Counted from the stretch's first letter, positions 1-5,500 are shown. The stretch is 5,571 bases of DNA from Thioploca sp. (GCA_011371325.1 DRQV01000014.1:1-5571); one strand, 5' to 3'. The notes: generated by a model not told the origin, from the sequence alone. Numbers and translations are program-made.

Positions 1-1
1 C

Positions 2-316
2 GTCGAACCACTAGCAGTCAATTTTATCGGCTTTAAATCTCCTGCCGAGGCACTTCCCTATTTAGAAGAACATCAACCAGATTTATTGTTTTTAGATATT
101 ATCATGCCTGGTATGGATGGCCTAAGTTTATTAAGGCATTTACGGAGCTTTGCTAATCAAAAAGATACACCAGTGATAATGGTAACTTCTAAAGACTATG
201 ATCAAGATCGTAGTGTGGCTAAACAACTAGGGGCAGTAGCTTTTCTTATCAAACCTTTACGTTTTAAAGAAATTAGAGATATTGTTTGTAAACATGTTGA
301 TATTAAACTGAAATAA
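2..316 (+). CDS. Response regulator receiver domain protein (5' end outside window)
   Basis: The frame is open from the first complete codon at position 2, so the gene starts upstream; 104 C-terminal residues are visible. They match a CheY-like receiver domain. The phosphoacceptor Asp is residue 32 of the visible part, in LFLDIIMPGMDG, followed by the usual P-G-M-D-G loop. A conserved Thr62-Ser63 lies at the end of beta-4 (PVIMVTS), and the conserved Lys84-Pro85 pair is in FLIKPLRF. Only about 18 residues follow Lys-Pro, enough for the last helix, so no output domain lies at the C terminus; an N-terminal one outside the window cannot be excluded. By family knowledge the Asp takes a phosphoryl group from a histidine kinase. 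The stop codon is 2 nt before the next gene, so the two are very likely co-transcribed and translationally coupled. Inference: it relays a signal to the hydrolase next door. A TTG at 86 could be read as a start but would remove the first half of the domain, so it is not the real start. Confidence 0.9.
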   Translation, partial: VEPLAVNFIGFKSPAEALPYLEEHQPDLLFLDIIMPGMDGLSLLRHLRSFANQKDTPVIMVTSKDYDQDRSVAKQLGAVAFLIKPLRFKEIRDIVCKHVDIKLK

Positions 317-318
317 TT

Positions 319-1245
319 ATGAGTGTTAATGCACTGAATTACATACGTTTTTGGGGAGTACGTGGTTCTTATCCTGCTCCATTTGGTAGTCATATGCGAG
401 TTGGTGGTAATACATCATGCGTAGAATTAAGGGTCGATGATCATATTTTAATATGTGATGGTGGTTCTGGTATTATTCCGCTTGGTAATTCTTTGATGGC
501 ACAGCAAAAAATCAAGGAAGTTACCATCGTATTAACTCATTATCATTGGGATCATATTTCTGGTTTACCATTTTTTGTACCAGCATTTGTTCCGGGTTGG
601 AAGGTTAATATTTATGGGCCTGGAGACAGTGAAAAAGATATTGAACAACGTATTTCTGGACAGATGCGAGATCCCTATTTTCCAGTAGAAGTAGAAAATT
701 GGATGGCAAAGGTTAATTATTTGGCCTCTCATAACAGCCAAATCGAATATGGTCCATTTAGAATTGAAACATTTAATGTACATCATCCTGGCAGCACTTT
801 TGGCTATAGAATTCACGTACATGGAAAGACTATAGTTTATGCCTCTGATGATGAGCTTTCATTTATAGATCAATCAATAGAAAATCGGCGAAATGAATTG
901 GAACCACAAGAATTTGAATTAATTGAAGCAATGCAAAAAGAAGAACGAGTACATTCTTTAGATATGATTAGAAATTCTCATGTATTTATCCATGATGCTC
1001 AATATACTCCTGAAGACTATGCTAAAAAGAGAGGTTGGGGTCATTCATGCTATATTGATACAGCCCATTTTGCAATAGATGCTAATGTTAAACAATTATA
1101 TTTATTTCATGCTGATCCAAATTATGATGATACCAAAATAGAACATTTGCACCGTGAAACAATTAAGTTAATTCATGAGCGTGGTTCAAATATGGATTGT
1201 TACATTGCTAGAGAAGGTTTTGTTGTAGATATAGATAAACTTTAA
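319..1245 (+). CDS. MBL-fold metallo-hydrolase (phosphodiesterase/nuclease-like, PhnP/RNase Z class)
   Basis: A 308-residue cytoplasmic protein (no signal peptide or membrane segment) of the metallo-beta-lactamase superfamily. The zinc motif HxHxDH is complete: H74-Y-H76-W-D78-H79, after the hydrophobic strand VTIVLT. Other expected metal ligands are H155 or H156 in NVHHPGS, D177 or D178 in VYASDDE, and H264 in LFHADP. The N terminus FWGVRGSYPAP with GGNTSCVEL, and the late motif GWGHS (239-243), are typical of the COG1235/Lactamase_B_2 group rather than true beta-lactamases. A charged, helix-like insert lies at about residues 183-217. The fold implies cleavage of a phosphodiester or related bond; the substrate cannot be read from sequence, and a cyclic nucleotide or a nucleic acid end are both possible. 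No clear Shine-Dalgarno precedes the ATG, which fits coupling to the receiver gene 2 nt upstream. ccmC follows after 16 nt. Confidence 0.85.
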   Translation: MSVNALNYIRFWGVRGSYPAPFGSHMRVGGNTSCVELRVDDHILICDGGSGIIPLGNSLMAQQKIKEVTIVLTHYHWDHISGLPFFVPAFVPGWKVNIYGPGDSEKDIEQRISGQMRDPYFPVEVENWMAKVNYLASHNSQIEYGPFRIETFNVHHPGSTFGYRIHVHGKTIVYASDDELSFIDQSIENRRNELEPQEFELIEAMQKEERVHSLDMIRNSHVFIHDAQYTPEDYAKKRGWGHSCYIDTAHFAIDANVKQLYLFHADPNYDDTKIEHLHRETIKLIHERGSNMDCYIAREGFVVDIDKL

Positions 1246-1257
1246 AATAAACTTTAA
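1235..1257 (+). repeat. Short tandem duplication at the hydrolase stop codon
   Basis: The 11-mer ATAAACTTTAA occurs at 1235-1245 and again at 1247-1257, a period of 12 bp. The first copy encodes the last residues and stop of the MBL hydrolase; the second fills the gap before ccmC. It looks like a slippage duplication. No function is evident, and the duplicated copy leaves ccmC without a recognisable ribosome binding site. Confidence 0.5.
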
Positions 1258-1261
1258 TATT

Positions 1262-2002
1262 ATGTGGGCATTTTTACATAAACACTCATCTCCAAAATAC
1301 TTCTATATTCTTGCTGGACGTTTAATACCTTGGTTTGGCTGGACTTGTTTGATTCTAATGTTGGCTGGACTTTATTACGGTTTATTTGAAGCACCGCCTG
1401 ATTATCAGCAAGGGCAAAGTTACCGTATTATGTTTGTTCATGTTCCAGCAGCATGGATGTCCATGTTCATTTATATGATAATGGCAGTTGCAGGAGGAAT
1501 TAGTTTAGTCTGGCGAATGAAACTAGCAGATGTTATCGCAGCTAGTTCGGCACCAATTGGAGCTTCATTCACTTTTTTGGCTTTAGTGACAGGAGCTTTA
1601 TGGGGAAAACCAATGTGGGGAGCTTGGTGGGTTTGGGATGCACGTTTAACTTCAGAATTAATTTTATTATTCTTGTATTTAGGAGTAATAGCACTTAATT
1701 CCGCTATTGATGACAAACGTACTGCATCTCGTGCCAGTGCTGTATTAGCATTGGTAGGAGTAGTTAATATTCCAATAATCCATTATTCAGTTGAATGGTG
1801 GAATACATTACATCAAGGTTCTACAGTAACCAAACTTTCTGCTCCTTCCATTCATATATCGATGTTAATTCCATTATTGCTAATGGCCATAGCATTTAAA
1901 TTATATTATGTATTGGTGGTGTTAAAACAAGCTCGTTGCGAAATCTTAGAAAGAGAACGTAATTCTGGTTGGGTCAAAGAACTTGTGATAAAATATAAAT
2001 AG
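1262..2002 (+). CDS. ccmC: Haem exporter / haem-handling protein CcmC of cytochrome c maturation
   Basis: CcmC is the inner-membrane protein that presents haem in the periplasm and, with CcmD and the CcmAB ATPase, loads it on the chaperone CcmE (System I cytochrome c maturation). The 246-residue length matches the family (about 245). The tryptophan-rich WWD signature is intact in WGKPMWGAWWVWDARLTS (residues 114-131). The two haem-ligand histidines sit exactly at the E. coli positions: H60 in MFVHVPAAW and H184 in NTLHQG. About six hydrophobic segments are visible (near 23-42, 55-82, 92-115, 131-147, 158-175 and 192-220), as expected. The start is supported by this agreement, although no Shine-Dalgarno precedes it. 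The protein probably comes from the same transcript as the MBL hydrolase 16 nt upstream. What is odd is the context: ccmA, ccmB, ccmD and ccmE are not adjacent, and a terminator follows immediately. The presence of ccmC implies that the cell makes c-type cytochromes, provided the other ccm genes lie elsewhere. Confidence 0.96.
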   Translation: MWAFLHKHSSPKYFYILAGRLIPWFGWTCLILMLAGLYYGLFEAPPDYQQGQSYRIMFVHVPAAWMSMFIYMIMAVAGGISLVWRMKLADVIAASSAPIGASFTFLALVTGALWGKPMWGAWWVWDARLTSELILLFLYLGVIALNSAIDDKRTASRASAVLALVGVVNIPIIHYSVEWWNTLHQGSTVTKLSAPSIHISMLIPLLLMAIAFKLYYVLVVLKQARCEILERERNSGWVKELVIKYK

Positions 2003-2007
2003 ATTTT

Positions 2008-2040
2008 AAGCCTTCTGAGATCATTATCTTCAGAGGCTTT
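2008..2040 (+). terminator. Hairpin terminator after ccmC
   Basis: The stem begins 6 nt after the ccmC stop. The arms AAGCCT-t-CTGA-GAT (2008-2021) and ATC-t-TCAG-AGGCTT (2026-2039) give 13 base pairs with one bulged T on each side and a CATT loop. A T-rich but interrupted tail follows (TTTAATTCTATTTC). It is plausible as a Rho-independent terminator, moderately strong because of the bulges and broken T tract. The opposite strand has a poorer T tail. Confidence 0.65.
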
Positions 2041-2087
2041 AATTCTATTTCTAATATTTTTGCCGACCCCATTTTCTACTAGCATCT

Positions 2088-2246
2088 TTACCTACTATAA
2101 TCATTTTTTTCTCCAACGTTTATTCATCTTAATCTAAAATATGTACCTTCAAACTTAACTCTAGCTCCATAAACCTTGCTTAAAAAATCACGAGAAACTG
2201 CAATCCAAGCTGCTATTATATCTGGAGTTCCATAGTACCTTGCCAA
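2088..2246 (-). pseudogene. Possible eroded C-terminal end of an unidentified protein gene
   Basis: On the minus strand a 40-codon open stretch runs from 2246 (TTG) to a TGA at 2124-2126. Its composition is strikingly protein-like, including AWIAVSRDFLSKVYGARV, with an amphipathic helix pattern followed by a strand-like FEGTYF. Reading through the TGA in the same frame gives 11 more sensible residues (INVGEKNDYSR) before a TAA at 2088-2090. Just upstream of 2246 there is another in-frame TGA, and stops are frequent beyond that. No start with a Shine-Dalgarno exists. The simplest reading is a fragment of a once-longer gene with its 5' part lost and at least one stop mutation. I do not recognise the family. 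Chance cannot be excluded at this length. Confidence 0.35.
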
Positions 2247-2295
2247 TCACTGATTATTTACACTAGTTTTAACAAATTACTAACATTAAAATATC

Positions 2296-2309
2296 TAATG
2301 TAGACATTA
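2296..2309. promoter_or_regulatory. Palindrome beside the fabD promoter, candidate operator
   Basis: TAATGT-AG-ACATTA is a perfect inverted repeat of 6-bp arms with a 2-bp centre, ending one base before the -35 hexamer of the fabD promoter. Its size and position suit a dimeric helix-turn-helix regulator. It does not match the FabR or FadR consensus as I know them. A 6-bp arm in such AT-rich DNA can arise by chance. Confidence 0.3.
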
Positions 2310-2310
2310 T

Positions 2311-2338
2311 TTGATACTGTATAAGTTATTAATATAAT
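2311..2338 (+). promoter_or_regulatory. Sigma-70-type promoter of fabD-fabG
   Basis: A -35 element TTGATA (2311-2316, one mismatch to TTGACA) is followed after 16 bp by a perfect TATAAT (2333-2338). Transcription would start near 2345, leaving a leader of about 26 nt. A Shine-Dalgarno GAGG at 2360-2363 lies 7 nt before the fabD ATG, so all elements are properly spaced. Confidence 0.65.
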
Positions 2339-2370
2339 TTATTTACAATATGAATTACTGAGGTTATTCA

Positions 2371-3303
2371 ATGAAATTTGCATTTGTCTTTCCAGGTCAA
2401 GGCTCACAAACTATCGGTATGTTATCAGAATTAAATTCCAATTATTCAATAGTTAAAGATACTTTTGAAGAAGCTTCTGAAATATTAGGTTATGATTTGT
2501 GGAAACTTTGTCAAGAAGGCTCTAAAGAAGATTTAAATCAAACTGATAAAACTCAACCTGCATTACTAGCTGCTGGAGTATCAATATGGCGTATTTGGCA
2601 ACAAGAAAGTAATCGTACTCCAGAATTAATGGCTGGCCATAGTTTTGGTGAATATACTGCTTTAGTTTGTGCTGAAGCTATAAAATATCCTGATGCAGTT
2701 AGTTTAGCAGAAAATCGAGGTCGTTTTATGCAGACTGCTGTTTCAGAAGGTGAAGGAGCTATGGCAGCAATATTAGGTTTATCAGATGATAAAACTATTC
2801 AAGCTTGTATTACGGCTGCACAAGGACAAGTAGTTACAGCAGTAAATTTTAATGCTCCAGGTCAAGTAGTAATTGCTGGTCATGCTGAAGCAGTTAAACG
2901 AGCTATAATTCAAGCCAAAGAACTGGGAGCTAAAAAAGCAATTCAATTAGCAGTTAGTGTTCCGTCACATAGTAGCCTGATGCAACCGGTAGCGGATAAA
3001 ATGCGAGAAAAATTAACAGAAATAGAAATTATTAGCCCAAGTATTCCAGTAATTCATAATGTTGATGTGACTACAAAAATTGATCCAGATGCTATTCGAG
3101 CCGCATTAGTTGCTCAATTACATAATCCAGTACGTTGGGTAGAAACGATTAATAAAATAGCCAATACTGGAATCGATTTATTATTTGAGAGTGGGCCAGG
3201 CAAAGTATTAACAGGCTTAAATAAACGCATAAATAAAAACATGACTGCTAAACCAATAATAGATTTAAAAACCCTAGAACAAGCATTGGAGGCTTTAGGA
3301 TGA
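2371..3303 (+). CDS. fabD: Malonyl-CoA:ACP transacylase FabD
   Basis: FabD transfers the malonyl group from CoA to acyl carrier protein, supplying extender units to type II fatty acid synthesis in the cytoplasm. The 310-residue length is normal for the family. Seen in order: the oxyanion-loop motif FPGQGSQ (residues 7-13), the nucleophile elbow GHSFGEY with catalytic Ser91 (the commoner form is GHSLGEY), Arg116 in ENRGRFMQ, which binds the malonyl carboxylate, catalytic His200 in VPSHSS, and Gln249 in AQLHNPVRW. These correspond to E. coli Q11, S92, R117, H201 and Q250. The start is set by GAGG 7 nt upstream of the ATG and by alignment to the family N terminus. It is the first gene of an operon with fabG, which it overlaps by 4 bp. 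fabH, plsX and rpmF, its usual upstream neighbours in gammaproteobacteria, are not present; instead it has its own promoter. Confidence 0.97.
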   Translation: MKFAFVFPGQGSQTIGMLSELNSNYSIVKDTFEEASEILGYDLWKLCQEGSKEDLNQTDKTQPALLAAGVSIWRIWQQESNRTPELMAGHSFGEYTALVCAEAIKYPDAVSLAENRGRFMQTAVSEGEGAMAAILGLSDDKTIQACITAAQGQVVTAVNFNAPGQVVIAGHAEAVKRAIIQAKELGAKKAIQLAVSVPSHSSLMQPVADKMREKLTEIEIISPSIPVIHNVDVTTKIDPDAIRAALVAQLHNPVRWVETINKIANTGIDLLFESGPGKVLTGLNKRINKNMTAKPIIDLKTLEQALEALG

Positions 3304-4037
3304 ACATTGATTTAACTGGTGAAATAGCTTTAGTGACTGGAGCAAGCAGAGGTATAGGTCAAGGAATTGCTTTAAAATTAGCTCAGGCAGGAGCATTTGT
3401 AATAGGTACTGCTACTAGTGAAAATGGTGCAAAAAATATTACTAAATTTTTGACTACAGAATATACTGGAATTGGTAAGGTTTTAGATATATCCTCTGTT
3501 GATTCTATTAATACTCTGGTTAAAGAATTGGATAAAATGCCGAGTATTTTGGTTAATAATGCAGCAATTACTCGAGATACTCTCTTAATGCGGATGAAAG
3601 ATGAAGACTGGAATGCAGTTATTAATGCTAATTTAACCGGAGTTTATCGTTTATCTAAAGCATGTTTGCGTGCCATGATGAAAGCAAAACATGGTCGGAT
3701 TATAACAACTACTAGTGTGGTTGGTTTTACTGGCAATGCTGGACAAGCTAATTATTCAGCAACTAAAGCTGGCGTAATTGCTTTTAGTAAGTCTTTAGCA
3801 AGGGAGGTTGGAAGTCGTGGTATCACTGTTAATACAGTTGCCCCTGGTTTTATTGCTACCGATATGACTCGTGATTTGCCAGAACAGCAAAAAGATGTCT
3901 TACTACAACAAATTCCATTAAATCGGGTTGGTACAGCAGAAGATGTAGCCAATGCAGTAGTATTTTTAGCTTCAGAAACTGCTAGTTATATAACCGGTGA
4001 AACTTTGCACATTAATGGTGGAATGTATATGGCGTAA
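3300..4037 (+). CDS. fabG: 3-oxoacyl-ACP reductase FabG
   Basis: FabG is the NADPH-dependent short-chain dehydrogenase that reduces 3-oxoacyl-ACP to (R)-3-hydroxyacyl-ACP, the first reduction of each fatty acid elongation cycle. At 245 residues it is nearly the E. coli length (244). The nucleotide-binding motif TGASRGIG is at 13-20. The catalytic tetrad is complete: Asn111, Ser139 and the YxxxK pair Tyr152/Lys156 in YSATK. LLMRMKDEDW (95-104) and the C-terminal INGGMYM are hallmarks of true FabG rather than another SDR. A small deviation is NNAA (86-89) where NNAG is usual. The ATG overlaps the fabD stop (ATGA) and is served by GGAGG at 3288-3292 inside fabD, 7 nt away, so translation is coupled. 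acpP and fabF, which commonly follow, are absent; a terminator follows at once. Confidence 0.97.
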   Translation: MNIDLTGEIALVTGASRGIGQGIALKLAQAGAFVIGTATSENGAKNITKFLTTEYTGIGKVLDISSVDSINTLVKELDKMPSILVNNAAITRDTLLMRMKDEDWNAVINANLTGVYRLSKACLRAMMKAKHGRIITTTSVVGFTGNAGQANYSATKAGVIAFSKSLAREVGSRGITVNTVAPGFIATDMTRDLPEQQKDVLLQQIPLNRVGTAEDVANAVVFLASETASYITGETLHINGGMYMA

Positions 4038-4043
4038 CATAAG

Positions 4044-4090
4044 AAATGTGGCTATGTAGGATACAATTAAAACATTCTATAGCCACATTT
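4044..4090. terminator. Shared bidirectional hairpin between fabG and the pentapeptide gene
   Basis: The arms AAATGTGGCTAT (4044-4055) and ATAGCCACATTT (4079-4090) are perfectly complementary over 12 bp, with a 23-nt loop. On the + strand a T-rich stretch (TTTTATCTTTT, 4095-4105) follows; on the - strand the stem runs into TTTCTTATGTT. It begins 6 nt after the fabG stop and 6 nt beyond the stop of the convergent gene, so it probably serves both. The loop is long for a classical terminator. Confidence 0.7.
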
Positions 4091-4096
4091 AAAGTT

Positions 4097-4564
4097 TTAT
4101 CTTTTAACTCCTTTAGCTCCTTTAAAATTACCGCCTTTAGATCCTTTTAATTTTGCTCCAGTTAAATTAGCTCCTTTAAACTTTGCTCCTTTTAATCTAC
4201 TATATCTTAAATCAGCACCACGCAAATTAGCACCACGTAAGTTAGCACCACGCAAATTAGCTCGTCCCATTTTAGCAGAACGTAAATTAGCTCGCCGTAA
4301 ATCCGCTCTACTTAAATTAGCACCTCTAAGGTCTGCACTTCGTAACTTTGCTCCTCTTAATTTTGCCCTAGAAAGATTAGCACCACGCAATCTCGCTCGG
4401 ACTAATCTTGCACCGTGCAACTTAGCTCCTAATAGATTGCAACGATTACATTTATTTGTCTTTTTTAACTTTTTAAAATGTGATTTATTAACAGCAAAAG
4501 TTAAATTATGACCTAAAAAACCTACCATTAAAGGTATAATCAACAAAAGGAAGACTTTTTTCAT
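4097..4564 (-). CDS. Exported, strongly cationic pentapeptide-repeat protein
   Basis: The 155-residue protein begins with a signal peptide: MKK, a hydrophobic core (residues 4-18) and a probable cleavage after Thr-Phe-Ala24. A Lys-rich linker (27-38) and a Cys39-x-x-Cys42 pair precede about 20 consecutive A(N/D/K)Lxx repeats (centres at residues 44 to 139, every five residues), ending in a Gly/Lys-rich tail. By family knowledge such repeats fold as a right-handed quadrilateral beta-helix, here about five coils. The mature part has 39 Lys/Arg, three Asp (78, 88, 118) and no Glu, most basic residues lying just after the central Leu (LRG, LSR, LRS). This is the opposite of the acidic DNA-mimic proteins Qnr and MfpA. 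The function is unknown; binding to a polyanion in the periplasm or outside is an inference. The start is fixed by AGGAG at 4572-4576, 7 nt from the ATG. It lies 82 nt downstream of cysQ; I see no convincing promoter in between, so read-through from cysQ is possible. Confidence 0.88.
   Translation of the reverse strand: MKKVFLLLIIPLMVGFLGHNLTFAVNKSHFKKLKKTNKCNRCNLLGAKLHGARLVRARLRGANLSRAKLRGAKLRSADLRGANLSRADLRRANLRSAKMGRANLRGANLRGANLRGADLRYSRLKGAKFKGANLTGAKLKGSKGGNFKGAKGVKR
4199..4378 (-). repeat. Coil-length (60-nt) and 15-nt repeats inside the pentapeptide gene
   Basis: Three successive 20-residue blocks (residues 63-82, 83-102 and 103-122) line up as coils. The first two share the order NLSR, then LR, LRS (at 74-76 and 94-96), then a final pentad. 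The third is homogenised: three NLRGA pentads in a row, whose DNA (4214-4258) is three tandem 15-mers. The first and third are identical (AGCACCACGCAAATT on the + strand) and the middle differs at two positions. This points to growth of the array by local duplication. Confidence 0.7.
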
Positions 4565-4646
4565 AATAACTCTCCTCTTTAAGCTGGGTAAAATGAATCT
4601 GTTCTATAACGGTATGATAAAACAGATATATAGTTTTGAATTAATA

Positions 4647-5456
4647 TTATGTAGAAATCTCTATATGGTGTAACCAATTTCTATCATTATCACCAAACAC
4701 AAAAAAATGTGGATTAAGCAGTGATTCTTTAGTATTATATAGTAATGGTTTTAATTTTAAGTCAGTTAAATAGCCACCGGCTTGTTCAACTACGCATTGA
4801 GCAGCAGCAGTGTCCCATTCAGAAGTTAAACCAAAACGAGGATAAATATCTGCTTTACCCTCAGCTACTAGGCAAATTTTTAAAGAACTACCTATGCTAA
4901 CCAAATTGCTTTCAACCCCTAATCCAGCTATAAATTTTTGTAAAGATTCCCCAGCATGAGAACGACTACCAACAATAATTAAATTATCTTTAGGGCAGGT
5001 TCGTACCCTAATAGGTTCTGGTGCCTGCTCTGGCAAGCATTTATATGCTCCATTACCTAATGTTGCATAATAACTAACACCAGTAGCTGGCACATAAACT
5101 ACGCCAATTATAGATTTGTAATTATCAATCAAGGCAATGTTCACAGTAAATTCCCCGTTACGTTTAACAAATTCACGGGTGCCATCAAGTGGATCAACCA
5201 ACCAATAACGTTGCCAATTAGATCGTTCTGAAAAAGGAATCTTAGCTGACTCTTCAGATAAAATTGGCCAATTTGGAGTTAGTTTCTGTAATTCTTCTAC
5301 AATGGTGTTATGAGCAGCCATATCAGCCATAGTTAGAGGTGAGTTATCAGCTTTTTGTTTAACTTCAAAATGAGTTGCATATATTTCCATAATGCGTTCC
5401 CCAGCCATTTTAGCAACTTGATTAACATTTTCAAGCAAGTCTTTAAGCTCATTCAC
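4647..5456 (-). CDS. cysQ: 3'(2'),5'-bisphosphate nucleotidase CysQ
   Basis: CysQ removes the 3'-phosphate of 3'-phosphoadenosine 5'-phosphate (PAP), the by-product of sulfate assimilation and of phosphopantetheine transfer, to give AMP. It belongs to the Mg-dependent, lithium-sensitive inositol monophosphatase superfamily. With the GTG start the protein has 269 residues. Metal and catalytic residues are all visible: Asp45 in SPLTMAD, Glu68-Glu69 in LSEES, Asp88 and Asp91 in WLVDPLDGT, and Asp215 in SEWDTAAA. The DGTREF form and ADIYPRFG (202-209) before the WDTAA motif favour CysQ over SuhB-type phosphatases, as does the LLNPHFFV ending. I chose GTG at 5454-5456 because GGAG sits 6 nt upstream; a TTG 12 nt earlier (5466-5468) overlaps that Shine-Dalgarno and has none of its own. 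It is the first gene of a minus-strand pair with the pentapeptide gene. No cys neighbour helps to show its pathway. Confidence 0.93.
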   Translation of the reverse strand: MNELKDLLENVNQVAKMAGERIMEIYATHFEVKQKADNSPLTMADMAAHNTIVEELQKLTPNWPILSEESAKIPFSERSNWQRYWLVDPLDGTREFVKRNGEFTVNIALIDNYKSIIGVVYVPATGVSYYATLGNGAYKCLPEQAPEPIRVRTCPKDNLIIVGSRSHAGESLQKFIAGLGVESNLVSIGSSLKICLVAEGKADIYPRFGLTSEWDTAAAQCVVEQAGGYLTDLKLKPLLYNTKESLLNPHFFVFGDNDRNWLHHIEIST

Positions 5457-5462
5457 ACTTAA

Positions 5463-5466
5463 CTCC
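5463..5466 (-). promoter_or_regulatory. Ribosome binding site that decides the cysQ start
   Basis: GGAG on the minus strand lies 6 nt before a GTG at 5454-5456. The competing TTG at 5466-5468 shares its last base with this site and has no purine-rich site upstream (the preceding bases are AAATATACC). The shorter reading also begins at the typical CysQ N-terminal helix. Confidence 0.6.
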
Positions 5467-5494
5467 AAGGTATATTTGGTAAATTAATACTTAT

Positions 5495-5500
5495 ATTATA
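5495..5500 (-). promoter_or_regulatory. Candidate -10 element of cysQ
   Basis: A perfect TATAAT on the minus strand lies 38 nt upstream of the GTG start, which would give a leader of about 30 nt. No good -35 hexamer is found 16-18 bp upstream (the best are AT-only matches), and the whole end of the window is so AT-rich that such hexamers arise easily. Confidence 0.35.

Larger units (their letters stand above)
2003..2370. other. 368-nt intergenic stretch between ccmC and fabD
   Basis: This gap has three parts. Positions 2008-2040 form the ccmC terminator. Positions 2051 to about 2249 read, on the minus strand, like an eroded coding end (see the pseudogene entry). Positions 2250-2370 are very AT-rich and hold the palindrome, promoter and Shine-Dalgarno of fabD. 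I see no convincing RNA gene and no intact protein longer than about 40 codons. Confidence 0.6.

Noticed and set aside
202..393. 63-codon open frame on the minus strand across the receiver-hydrolase junction
   Set aside because: It overlaps two well-supported genes on the other strand and has no promoter or Shine-Dalgarno.
565..822. 85-codon open frame on the minus strand
   Set aside because: It is antisense to the MBL hydrolase, whose HxHxDH motif and other ligands show which strand codes.
1471..1716. 81-codon open frame on the minus strand
   Set aside because: It lies wholly inside ccmC, which has unmistakable family motifs, and its translation has no recognisable features.
2124..2126. 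TGA read as tryptophan or selenocysteine
   Set aside because: All intact genes use TGG for Trp and fabD ends in TGA; no recoding signal is apparent, so this is an ordinary stop in a probable remnant.
3752..3952. 66-codon open frame on the minus strand
   Set aside because: It is antisense to the YxxxK region of fabG and is a shadow of that gene's codon pattern.
4199..4378. Regular short repeats resembling a CRISPR array
   Set aside because: The period is 15 and 60 nt without unique spacers, and the repeats are codons of a pentapeptide-repeat protein.
4097..4564. Qnr/MfpA-like gyrase-protecting DNA mimic
   Set aside because: The protein is exported and strongly basic, whereas those proteins are cytoplasmic and acidic.
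4597..4627. Inverted repeat ATCTGTT / AACAGAT between cysQ and the pentapeptide gene
   Set aside because: A 7-bp AT-rich stem with a 17-nt loop and no T tract is too weak to call a terminator or operator.
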